From: Scilla litardierei
Lineage: Eukaryota > Streptophyta > Magnoliopsida > Asparagales > Asparagaceae
Assembly: GCA_030789695.1 (NCBI GenBank)
Contig: CM061132.1
Location: 31,272,418-31,336,417 of the forward strand
Direction of reading: 5' to 3'
DNA length: 64,000 nucleotides
Positions within the stretch are counted from its first letter, which is position 1. Each line of letters starts with the position of its first letter. Below, piece by piece: positions 55,609 to 64,000 of the stretch. The translations under genes and the position numbers were made by a program. The notes under the pieces were generated by a model. The model made no database searches. It was given only the letters and a program-made list of their open reading frames with translations, and had not been told where the DNA came from.

Positions 55609-56314
55609 TGTCAAATTCGAATTCGTTATATTAAAACCCCTACCTGTTCGACGCCGCTCGACTCGGAGGGTCGTCGCCAGCGTTGCCGTGACGCCGTGCA
55701 GCCCGCATGATCGTGAGACCGCCGTCGGATCACCGTTTTCAACGCCGAGGTCGGAGACACACCTGAGGATAGAGACGCTCACCTAGCAGAGTGAGTGGTC
55801 CTATACAGTAGTACGGTTTCATCCACGAGGCGTTCATCGCTCACCTAGCAGAGTGAGAGATACGCTACCGATCGTGGGGATAGAAGCACTCACCTAGCAG
55901 AGTGAGTGGCCCTCTATTGTCTTGTCCTGAGTTCTGGGGTTTGGGGTAGGGTTGAGTGTGCGCACGGCAAGAGGGTCTGATCCCCCTCGAACCGTAAGGC
56001 GTGAACCCTTCATGTCACAATTGTCTTGTTTTGTCTTGTCCTGTCCTGTCACGTTTCGTCTTGTCACGTTTCGTCTTGTCTTGTCTTGTCTTGACACCGG
56101 TTAGGCTAGTCCCATAGTTGGTGGCACACGCTACGACTACTGCTTGTTCCGGTTTACTTTCCTGCTGCGTTTACTTCCTGTTGTTACTCTGTTATAACCC
56201 CAGCATGCTAATCAACCAGTAAACCATTGTTAATAGTTCGGTGCACTTGCAGTAGAGTCTGACCTCTTTTGTAGACTTTACCTGACGTACAGTTCCCTTC
56301 TTTTGGTGTTGTAC

Positions 56315-56390
56315 GTCAGGTGTGGAGCCAGAGTACGCAGAGCCGGAGGACGCAGACCCAGAGTATGTGCCCGAGGAGGACCAGAGCTAG
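56315..56390 (+). other. Acidic reading frame in element VI 5' LTR (also at 60949-61024)
   Basis: TSGVEPEYAEPEDADP then EYVPEEDQS-stop follows the inverted repeat. The 3' LTR copy encodes the same peptide. The more distant family A copy at 3458 keeps the acidic character and the EDQS end. No methionine in frame, so a terminal exon is the likeliest coding reading. A chance open frame cannot be excluded. Confidence 0.45.
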
Positions 56391-56556
56391 GGATCTTCAC
56401 GTTGCTGATTCAGAGGTTTCACTGCAGTTTAGTTGGGTGCGTAGCACCGTATACTTTCTGTTTAGGTTGGGTGCTTGCACCATTAGTTTACTCCAGTTGT
56501 TTTGTAGCCGTGTTGGCTTTTGTTTAGACTCTCTGTACTTTTCTGGATATCTGTGG

Positions 56557-56562
56557 AATAAA
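56557..56562 (+). promoter_or_regulatory. Polyadenylation signal, element VI 5' LTR (also 61192-61197)
   Basis: AATAAA in GTGGAATAAAATGAATGCATC, shared with the signal at 4349. It marks the probable end of R. Confidence 0.55.
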
Positions 56563-56739
56563 ATGAATGCATCTCTTTTAGTACTTTTGTTGTTCCGTAC
56601 TAACCTGCAGGGACCTGTTCCTTCGTCTTGGAGTACCACACAGACGCTTATTGGGTCCGAGCTTCATAGCTCCGGCCTAAGCGGGCCTTGTCACGTTTCG
56701 CTTCTGTCGTTTTAGGAAGCGGGGCGTGACAGGTTTTAG

Positions 56740-56757
56740 TGGTGGCCCATGCAGGTC
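56740..56757 (+). other. Primer-binding site, tRNA-Ile type
   Basis: TGGTGGCCCATGCAGGTC, eight bases after the LTR end. Confidence 0.75.
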
Positions 56758-56864
56758 CCTTTTCTGCAAAAGTTCGGAACGATAGAAGTATTAACGTTCA
56801 TTCTTTCCATTCAGGAATATGTATGAGTCTAAGCTGTGTTTTTTTTCTTTTCCCTGTCGTTAGG

Positions 56865-57947
56865 ATGGTAAGAGGACGTGGAGCTCGAGACGGACCTTCA
56901 TCTGACGGGACCATGGATGGACGAAGTGGCGAGTTCCGTCAATTTCTGGGCATGATGAGAGAGATGCTGGACGTGCAGCATCAGTTGGTTCAGCAGTCCC
57001 AGCGTGCTGCCTAGACTCCCCCGATTGCACCACCTCTGCCTGCCCCACGAGCTGCTCCAGGAGTGAAACAGTTCAACGAGCTCCATCCGAGGACATTTTC
57101 GGGGAAAGAAGGACCCCTAGCTGCTGACGAGTGGATCCAGAGCACGGAGGAGAAGTTAGTTGCTGCGAAGATACCAGACGACACCCGAGTGGAGATAGCG
57201 AAGATGCAGCTGACAGAGAATGCCAGGAACTGGTGGCGCATTGAGGAGAGGCGCCTGCTGAAGCCAGTGGAGTGGAAGACCTTTCGCTCGATGTTTAAGG
57301 ATAAGTATTTCACCAAGTCTGCCAGGAGGGAGCTGTTGAGCAAGTTTATAGACCTGAAGCAAGGGGATATGACTGTCGAGGAGTATGAAGCTGAGTTCGA
57401 GATGCTGAGTCGTTTTGCTCTGCATATGGTAAGGAAGGAGGAGAAGCGAGCTGATCGCTTTCGTCAGGGACTGCGTCCGAAGATTCAGGCTTCTATGTCT
57501 TCGGCGAATTTCACGACTATGAGGGAGGTGATAGATGCTGCGAAGAATCATGAGATTATTTCACTCCTACCTGACCCTCCAACTGATAAGGGGAAGCGTC
57601 CCATGGAGCAGTATTGACCGCCTGCTAGGCCGACGGTGGGACCAGTTCAGACAGTGCCTTTCAAGAGGTCAGGAGCACCTATGCAGAGTCAGAATAAGGG
57701 ACCATGCCACTTCTGCGGCAAGCCAGGGCATCAGCAGAACACTTGCAGGAAGAAGCTGGGTTTGTGTCTGGCATGTGGAGCTGCCACACACGCCTTTATA
57801 GATTGCCCGAGGTATCTCCATGCTGAGGGCGGAGCACCTGCCCCTACCCAGAGAGGAGCTGTTGTCCGTGGAGCATATGTCATGACAGCAGCGGATGTCG
57901 ACGTTGCAGGTAACTCCATAGTTTTAATCTTTCATATTATAGTTTAG
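56865..57947 (+). pseudogene. gag: Chromovirus gag of element VI, two in-frame stops
   Basis: An ATG at 56865 opens MVRGRGARDGPSSDGTMDGR. One frame runs to 57947 with stops only at 57012 and 57615. The capsid region reads FNELHPRTFSGKEGPLAADE, WIQSTEEKLVAAKIPDD, LTENARNWWRIEERRLL, FRSMFKDKYFTKSARREL and FIDLKQGDMTVEEYEAEFEM, typical of Tekay-type gag. Two zinc knuckles of CX2CX4HX4C form follow: CHFCGKPGHQQNTC and CLACGAATHAFIDC. Gag packages RNA into particles. The frame ends shortly after the knuckles, where protease would begin. Two stops in an otherwise clean frame mean recent loss of function. Confidence 0.93.
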
Positions 57948-59082
57948 CTTATTTTTGGCCGCTTATGTGTGTTTCGAAACTTTTTGTTCCTTTCAAATCA
58001 AACCTTTAATGTTTTGGGAATAGCCCACAAAGATCACAACCCACCTATCTTCCCTCATCCAATATCACACCTCCACACGTTTTTCCCAATGTTTTAAAAT
58101 ATGCCTTAGCCTTAAACTTTCTTTTTTTTCCTCTTCAGGGGTGTTATTTTTTTATTGTTTTGATATTGTTAGCTCTAGATATTTTGTTATATGGTTATGG
58201 TTACGGTAGGCTCAGAGTTAGATGAGATATGTCGTAGCGATGATTAATTGATTTTGTAACACAAGGATATTGGATTATTTCTTTGGATGAAAAGAATGAG
58301 CTGTCCAAGACTTATTTATAATACCGATGTGTGACGGACCCAATGGAGAGCTCTGATTGGATGAAATTATGTATATGGAGATGAATACTTAATCGATCTG
58401 AAACTTGGACGAGTAATAGATAAGAGTAGCTAGGACAGGATAGTGTGATTTAGAGTGATCATGAGAATGAGTAGAACATTTAAAGCATCAAGACTGATTG
58501 TTGAGTTGACGTGAGAAGACATTGGGAGTAAAACGACGTGTTGAGATGGATGAATGGTTATGTAGGTGGACTTAGTATCGGTTGGGATTAGTTATAGTGA
58601 GTGGGAGGAGATGTGAGCTTGGTAGTCCAAATTTATTGGCGGATAAATTATGGGAAGATATGCCAAGAATATATTGAAGACACGGAGAATGTCGATTTGT
58701 GGAGGTATTATAAGGTCGACAAGTTTTTGTCTTCGATTGGTGATTAACTAGAACATCCTTTCAAAGATGATTAATATTGGGAAGAGATCGAGGGTTTAAA
58801 AGATTGTTTGTGAGCAATGATGTTTAGTAGAGTGGCAGGGTAAGAGAAGGTGATTGTTATTCTTTTATGAGGATTTGGAGTTGGAAATTTGAACAGCAGT
58901 GAATGGATCTATAGTTAAGTGTTAGGATGTGAGATTAGTCGTGGTTTTATCCAGTGAAAAGAAGGATCATGATGGATTATTTGAGAAACGACGTTGAAGT
59001 TGTAGGATTAGAGATCATTTTGTGGAAGATGGGAGTTATAGGCTTAAGTATTTATGATTTTATAATTAGTCTTAGTATGAGT
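57948..59082. other. Element VI noncoding spacer in place of pol
   Basis: About 1.1 kb with no open frame of interest and no recognisable RT or integrase motif in any frame. It is G/A- and T-rich. It may be filler or pol decayed beyond recognition. Confidence 0.6.
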
Positions 59083-59119
59083 GATTCCGAGGACGGAATC
59101 ATTTCTAAGGTGGGTAGAA
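59083..59119 (+). other. Element VI 3' hairpin and polypurine tract
   Basis: GATTCCG and CGGAATC pair around AGGA, followed by TAAGGTGGGTAGAA at the LTR edge. It is equivalent to 33032-33067 in the Tekay element. Confidence 0.75.
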
Positions 59120-60306
59120 TGTAATGGCCGTTTTCCGACCGTTTGTAATTTTCTGCGCGCACGTGTTTTATCGTGCACGTATTTTATTTGGTTGTTTCTG
59201 AGCTCCGGCATATGCGATGTGATATGCCATCGCGTTTGTTTTGGGGTGTTGTATTTTATAGTAATTTTTGGGAACATCTTTTCACGGCTCGTTTTCTCGC
59301 AAAACGACTTTGAACGATAGGGGCGTTTTAGTCATTTGACTCAAAACGCCGTTTCCAATTTTACGTAAAATTTTGGTAGGCGTTACACATGATCAGGCCC
59401 CGTAGATCTATGCGTCTCGTCTCCACGATCGCCCCGGTATTTTCAGATTATTTTTCGACCGCCTCGACCTCCGGCCGCTGCAGCCCGTTCAGGGTCGCCG
59501 CCATCATTGCTGTGCCTTTCCCCGGTCGCCGTGACGCCGCTGCCCGCACGACCGCTTGAGTCTCGCACGGCCGTCAGGTCGGAGACACACCTACGCCGTT
59601 CAACGACCACGCCCCTCCGGCCAAATCGCCGACGGTCGCCTCATAGTATAACATTAAGAGCAGTACGTGTGTTGTATTATAAATGAGTTAATGCCATAAG
59701 AAATTAATCAGGAGACATTTCGGAATTCGTAAAACGCTGCTCACCATAGAAAGATTGGCAGTCGAACAACTTTTTCTGTGCACATAGGGTAGTGGTCGAT
59801 CTAGGTTGAACAAACATCAAAACGTGACTTTGACGAATAGGATAGTCCCGCAACCTAGACACAAACCCTAATAGGACTTGATGGAAAATCGCGACCTGAC
59901 ACCGTCGCCGTGACCTGTTTCAGACGGACGAACGCAGACGCGACTCTTGGACGAGACGCCCCAGACGGACGACACACTCGCCACCGCAGGCAAGTGTACT
60001 CACTTGCTCTTTCGGCCGTGCCTAGGCCTTAGACTGTTAGAACTATTAATCTGTGAACAAAGAGAACCGGACGTGAAATGATAGCGTCCGGGACGACTCC
60101 TGACGGCTCAGACTTGACGACGAAGTCTGAGCCTAACAACAACAACTTTTGATATTGTAGGGCTATCATGTGTGTGCGTGTGTGTGGACACCCTAGAATA
60201 ACCCTTCCTGTCTTGTCACGTCATGTCCCGTTTTGCACAGCCTGCGGGCAATATGGCACTCTCTGAGTGATCCCTTGTACGGATACACAGCCTGTGGGCA
60301 ATGAGA

Positions 60307-60541
60307 CGCTCACCTAGCAGAGTGAGTGATCTTTGTTACGGAACACCTACGGGAAGCTCGGCACCCACCTAGCAGAGTGAGTGTCCCAGCAGACCGAGAG
60401 GATAGAGACGCTCACCTAGCAGAGTGAGTGGTCCTATACAGTAGTACGGTTTCACCTACGAGGCGTCTGTCGCTCACCTAGCAGAGTGAGCGATACGCTA
60501 CCGACCGTGGGGATAGAGGCACTCACCTAGCAGAGTGAGTG
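60307..60541 (+). repeat. Hairpin array, CTCACCTAGCAGAGTGAG type, five copies
   Basis: Five stem-loops share the loop CCTAGCAGA and a GTGAG/CTCAC stem, separated by 30-50 base spacers. The outer stem pair varies: CGCTCAC/GTGAGCG at 60471 and CACTCAC/GTGAGTG at 60520, a paired change. Three copies remain in the 5' LTR (55776-55910). Confidence 0.85.
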
Positions 60542-60914
60542 GCCCTATATTGTCTTGTCCTGAGTTCTGGGGTTTGGGGTAGGGTTGAGCGTGCGCACGG
60601 GGAGAGGGTCTGATCCCCCTCGAACCGTAAGGCGTGAACCCTTCATGTCACAATTGTCTTGTCTTGTCTTGTCCTGTCCTGTCACGTTTCGTCTTGTCAC
60701 GTTTCGTCTTGTCATGTCTTGTCTTGACACCGGTTAGGCTAGTCCCGTAGTTGGTGGCACACGCTACGACTACTGCTTGTCCCGTTTTACTTTCCTGCTG
60801 CGTTTTACTTTCTGTTGTCACTCTGTTATAACCCCAGCATGCTAATCAACCAGTAAACCATTGTTAATAGTTCGGTACACTTGCAGTAGAGTCTGACCTC
60901 TTTTGTAGACTTTA

Positions 60915-60954
60915 CCTGACGTACAGTTCCCTTCTTTTGGTGCTGTACGTCAGG
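60915..60954 (+). promoter_or_regulatory. Inverted repeat over a 3' splice-like site, element VI 3' LTR
   Basis: CCTGACGTACAG pairs fully with CTGTACGTCAGG (13 bp with the flanking A and T). The 5' LTR copy at 56281-56320 has TTGTACGTCAGG on the right, giving a G.U at the inner pair. The family A copy at 3424 has A-T there. Confidence 0.65.
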
Positions 60955-62269
60955 TGTGGAGCCAGAGTACGCAGAGCCGGAGGACGCAGACCCAGAGTAC
61001 GTGCCCGAGGAGGACCAGAGCTAGGGATCTTCACGTTGCTGATTCAGAGGTTTCACTGCAGTTTAGTTGGGTGCGTAGCACCGTTTACTTTCTGTTTAGG
61101 TTGGGTGCTTGCACCATTAGTTTACTCCAGTTGTTTTGTAGCCGTGATTGGCTTTTGTTTAGACTCTCTATACTTTTCTGGATATCTGTGGAATAAAATG
61201 AATGCATCTCTTTTAGTACTTTTGTTGTTCCGTACTAACCTGCAGGGACCTGTTCCTTCGTCTTGGAGTACCACATAGACGCTTATTGGGTCCGAGCTTT
61301 ACAGCTCTGGCCTAAGTGACAGGTCGGCCCGGTCCTTTAAGAAAACTAGGTCGGGCCGGGCTGAATTACCATCCCTAGGACCGGCTAGTCGGTACTGACT
61401 TGACTTATTGTGGTTGCTAATCCGTTTTGTATGTTCCGACCTTACTTATTGTTGTTACTGACCTGATCGTTATTACAGACTCAACAAGTATTACTTGTCA
61501 GCTTGACTAATTACTATTGCCGATCTGATTTGTGTTGCTACTGTCGACCTATTGTGATTGTCTTTTCAGCTACCGACTTGTTTTTATGCTCTGTGTTTCA
61601 GCATGTTCTGCTTGCTGAACTATTCAGTATGTTTTGTTTGCTGAAGTATTTCTGTTTACCAAACTGTTATTTCTGACCTAAACTATTTACCTGATCTGCT
61701 ATTGTTGGCCTGATCTGTTACTGATCCGTTGTTACCAACCGGACCTGTTGTTATTTGGTCTGATCTATTGATTGTCGAACTATCCCTGGATTACCGATCC
61801 GTTTCAGTGCTGCTTTTATTGATAGGTTGTCAGTCTTTAGGCATGGCAGAATAGTATGATCAATTTAGTTAAGTGCTGACCATGAATCTCATCTCGAACT
61901 GTGTTTTCCTTTATTTTTCTAACAAATTTTTTTCAGCTCTGCACTGTTTAAGAATGTTTTTTAAAAGATCTGTTTTTGGAAAGAACTATGTAGCTAAATT
62001 GCGACTGTTAGCCGAACTGTTTAAAAGTAGAGATTGACCGAACTGTTAATGATAATGACTAAGTTGTGTAGATGAGGTCGTGCATACTGATAACTGAACT
62101 ACTGAACTATTAATATATTGAACTGATTGTTATGGATACCGAACTCAACACATGACCCTATTTACATAAGTTAGGTCGGATAAAAAACAGATTGTGTAAC
62201 CAAACTAATGAATTGAGACCGAACTGCACAGACTGAACACACAATGTTTGGAGAGCTCGTAATTAAAGG

Positions 62270-62392
62270 ATGGACGAGGCGACTGGGACGATGCTCCTGA
62301 CTGACTTGGATGATCATATACTGTATTTGCCTGATGTATTTGTCTGGTCCCCTACTGAATTTGTTTGGACCATGGATCTATGGCTCGGGTGA
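62270..62392 (+). other. 41-codon frame in the family B LTR, related to the frame at 29720
   Basis: MDEATGTMLLTDLDDHILYL then a short tail to DLWLG-stop, overlapping the donor-like CTCGG/GTGAGC. The block AT.GTMLL.TD resembles SAGTTGAMLLLTEP in the Tekay LTR at 29720. The similarity is short. Confidence 0.35.
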
Positions 62393-62632
62393 GCTCGAAC
62401 GTGTTATGGGGTGGCTTCCAGATCTCCCTCAACTATTTTAACTATGAGCTATAAAACAGACATTAGTAATTAGACGTTGAACTGATGAAAACATGACCTG
62501 ATCTTTATACATTAGCTTGGTAGCCCTATCCACTTAGTATATAACTGATCCATTAGGTCTGCATGTTAATGACATAACTGATTTCCTTTGTAAATATCGT
62601 CTACTTTATTGTTTCAATGATGTGGTTCAACA

Positions 62633-62707
62633 GGTGGTGAGCAAGCCTACGAAGAGGCACCAACCTACAAGGAAACGGATTTTCCAGTAGAGACTGCAGA
62701 ATTTTAG
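62633..62707 (+). other. Acidic reading frame behind an acceptor-like site, family B LTR
   Basis: After TTCAACAG the frame reads GGEQAYEEAPTYKETDFPVE and ends TAEF-stop. Position, length and acidic character parallel the family A frames at 56315 and 60949. It has no start codon of its own, consistent with a terminal exon if spliced. Confidence 0.4.
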
Positions 62708-62948
62708 ATCAGATCTAGTGGGGAGAGTTAGTGTGTTTTGTATGTATGTTTGAGAGAGAGAGAGAGAGATGATGGAATTTTTTGTTTTTGTATATGTATA
62801 TGCACCCCTTTTGAAGGATGTACATTGAGTATTCTGGCTTTTTTACAATATTTCTTGTGATTGTATATTCTATTTTCACTGGTACTTGTGAGACCTGCGT
62901 ATATAATTGAACTTGTAATGGCACTCGCGTATGGGGTTTTACAGGTTT

Positions 62949-62966
62949 TGGTGGCCCATGCAGGTC
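62949..62966 (+). other. Primer-binding site, tRNA-Ile type
   Basis: TGGTGGCCCATGCAGGTC, five bases after the family B LTR end. It defines the LTR boundary and the start of internal sequence. Confidence 0.75.
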
Positions 62967-64000
62967 TGCGTAATCACATCGTGAATAGTATAGATCAGAC
63001 AGGAAATTCGTATAAAATACCTAGTTAACCTGACACCCCTCTTTGAAATACAGGAAGTCAAGTGCTAACCTTCGTCACAGATGCGCAACTGGGAGCAATG
63101 CGATCATTATCGATGAAAACATGGCAAGGGACACATCAACGAGAGTGGGTCTGACACCCTCAACGACGTCGATAATAACGTGAAGAACAATCTCAACAAT
63201 ATCATCGACAACAGTCATGACAACAACGACAACAATGGCAACGAACTCATTGAGCAACCTCCACCGGTAGTCTAGATCTCGGACCAGACCCTGCGAGCGA
63301 TGATCCAGACCATATAGAGAAAGCCCAGTACAATAGTTTCGATCATTGTGTCCGTCGATCTTCAATGGATGAGAGGACCCTCCTGCAGCAGAGGAATGGC
63401 TACGCTGCACTGCGAACATGCTGAGATCTGCACGGATTACACCAGAATTGTAGGTGGGTATGGCTATGCTGCAACTGACCCAAGATGCCAAAGCATAGTG
63501 GGATTCTGAAGAAGATCGTCTGGTTCAACCGATCGCATGGGAGACCTTCATAGAGATCTTCAATGCACAATATTTCTTATTAGAGCGGAAAAGGGAGCTT
63601 CATGCCCAATTCATGAATCTTAGGCAGGGCTCCATGACGGTAGAACTGTACAGTGATGAGTTTTCTAGGCTCAACAAGTGCGTATTCTACACATGGAGTT
63701 GATCTGATGAATTCTATTAACAAGTTGTTTTGCAAGTTTGCAAAGAACATGGTGGCTGATCCATTGGACCGAGCTCAGCGCTTTCAGGAAGGCTTGATCA
63801 TTAAGATTAAAGCGTAGCTAGTTGGATTCAAGCTGAAGACCCACAAGAAAGTACTCTCAGCAGCTCGAGACTACAAATATGTCCAGTGGAAGGCCAAATG
63901 AGAGCATCAGGCGATGGCACCTTCGGGATGACCACATCCACATCCTAGTCGACATGCGCTCCGACCAGTACAACAGATGCAATTCAAGAGGCCGGCCCCG
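62967..64000 (+). pseudogene. gag: Family B internal region with degraded gag, runs off the window
   Basis: The first 500 bases hold a CAACGACAACAA-rich stretch (63150-63250) with no intact frame. From about 63520 the frame reads IAWETFIEIFNAQYFLLERK, RELHAQFMNLRQGSMTVELY and SDEFSRLNK. After an insertion of about 55 bases come ADPLDRAQRFQEGLIIKIKA-stop and KKVLSAARDYKYVQWK. This is the central part of a Tekay-type gag. Stops and frame breaks make it non-functional. The element continues beyond 64000. Confidence 0.75.

Larger units (their letters stand above)
55609..56731 (+). repeat. Element VI 5' LTR, internally deleted
   Basis: Starts TGTCAAATTCG, unlike the TGTAATGG start of the 3' LTR, and joins it at the GGTCGGAGACACACCT block. 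From the hairpin array (55776) to GGGGCGTGACA it parallels the 3' LTR. Confidence 0.75.
55609..61321 (+). mobile_element. Element VI: family A chromovirus-derived gag-only element
   Basis: It is flanked by GGTCG at 55604-55608 and 61322-61326, and removal restores the family B LTR sequence. LTRs lie at 55609-56731 and 59120-61321. The 5' LTR lacks about 1 kb of the 3' LTR's left part, while the 3' LTR lacks about 45 bases near its end. The interior has a tRNA-Ile type PBS, gag with two zinc knuckles, about 1.1 kb without coding sequence, a hairpin and a PPT. No protease, RT or integrase is present. This fits a gag-only (TR-GAG-like) non-autonomous element. Confidence 0.85.
59120..61321 (+). 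repeat. Element VI 3' LTR
   Basis: Starts TGTAATGGCCG after the PPT and ends CCTAAGTGACA, where about 45 bases before the terminal TGACA are missing compared with the 5' LTR. It carries the five-hairpin array at 60307-60541, a (TTGTC)n stretch near 60655-60728 and the acceptor hairpin at 60915. Confidence 0.85.
53994..62943 (+). mobile_element. Element I: Tekay-like chromovirus (family B), LTR part, split by element VI
   Basis: The LTR ends at 62943 (GGGGTTTTACA), directly before a tRNA-Ile type PBS. Its upstream limit is not in the window. It holds a GC-rich CCGGG/GGCCCG stretch, a long region of CTGATCTG/TTACTGACC-like low-complexity words (54720-55170, 61390-61800), a 41-codon frame at 62270, a donor-like GGTGAGC at 62388 and an acceptor-like CAACAG/GT at 62632. 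Element VI inserted at 55608. A segment of about 960 bases is tandemly duplicated on the left. Confidence 0.7.

Noticed and set aside
60307..60541. Hairpin array as a CRISPR-like or rho-independent terminator series
   Set aside because: Spacers are themselves related and the DNA is a plant LTR; there are no cas genes and no T-runs.
63075..63491. 138-codon minus-strand frame with Val-rich segment
   Set aside because: It is the antisense of a CAACGACAACAA-rich gag leader; the Val/Asp run reflects the trinucleotide bias.
1..64000. Host protein-coding gene
   Set aside because: Every long reading that I can assign belongs to a retrotransposon domain, and the remaining open frames lie in LTRs or at junctions.

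Overview
The window looks like intergenic DNA from a large flowering-plant genome. It is built almost entirely of LTR retrotransposons nested inside one another. I see no host gene, rRNA, tRNA gene, CRISPR array or bacterial feature. Hallmarks are plant Ty3/Gypsy (Tat, Athila and Tekay-like chromovirus) and Ty1/Copia protein domains, 5-bp target-site duplications (TSDs), primer-binding sites (PBS) matching plant tRNAs, and one Tourist-like MITE. The species cannot be named from the sequence.

Nesting, outermost first. (I) A Tekay-like 'family B' element supplies the first 218 bases and the right end (53994-55608, 61322-64000). (II) A Tat-type Gypsy element in minus orientation (219-53993, TSD GGTAT) sits in it. 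(III) A Copia element (546-38461, TSD GCTTG) sits in the left LTR of II. (IV) Inside the Copia element lie four blocks: a truncated 'family A' chromovirus (770-5670, with a solo LTR at 3532-4152), a young Tat element (6843-14324, TSD CACAT), a chromovirus remnant (16340-25778, TSD ATTAT) holding a minus-strand Athila-like non-autonomous element (19274-25710), and a Tekay chromovirus (27793-36231, TSD CTTGT) whose right LTR carries a MITE. (V) A second Athila-like non-autonomous element (39737-47178) sits inside the internal region of II. (VI) A gag-only family A element (55609-61321, TSD GGTCG) sits in the family B LTR. In most cases removing the inner block restores the interrupted reading frame or LTR, which supports the model.

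Every coding region is degraded by stops, frameshifts or deletions, so all are called pseudogenes. The young Tat element keeps RT, RNase H, a second RNase H and integrase but has lost gag and most of protease. The Tekay element has an in-frame deletion joining RT to integrase. Both Tat elements carry the antisense accessory ORF (aORF) known in this lineage; in the outer one it is followed by a minisatellite of about 20 units.

The most unusual signals are four. First, the two Athila-like elements encode related acidic proteins ending in a shared box (EQLP....ILDPPFA) behind a 3' splice-site-like sequence; one element carries two such modules and two mismatched LTRs, as if chimeric. Second, chromovirus LTRs carry hairpins with compensatory changes, including one over a splice-acceptor-like site next to a conserved short acidic reading frame. 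Third, four chromovirus elements share a PBS that fits tRNA-Ile. Fourth, one Athila-like element has a PBS remnant on the outer side of its LTR.
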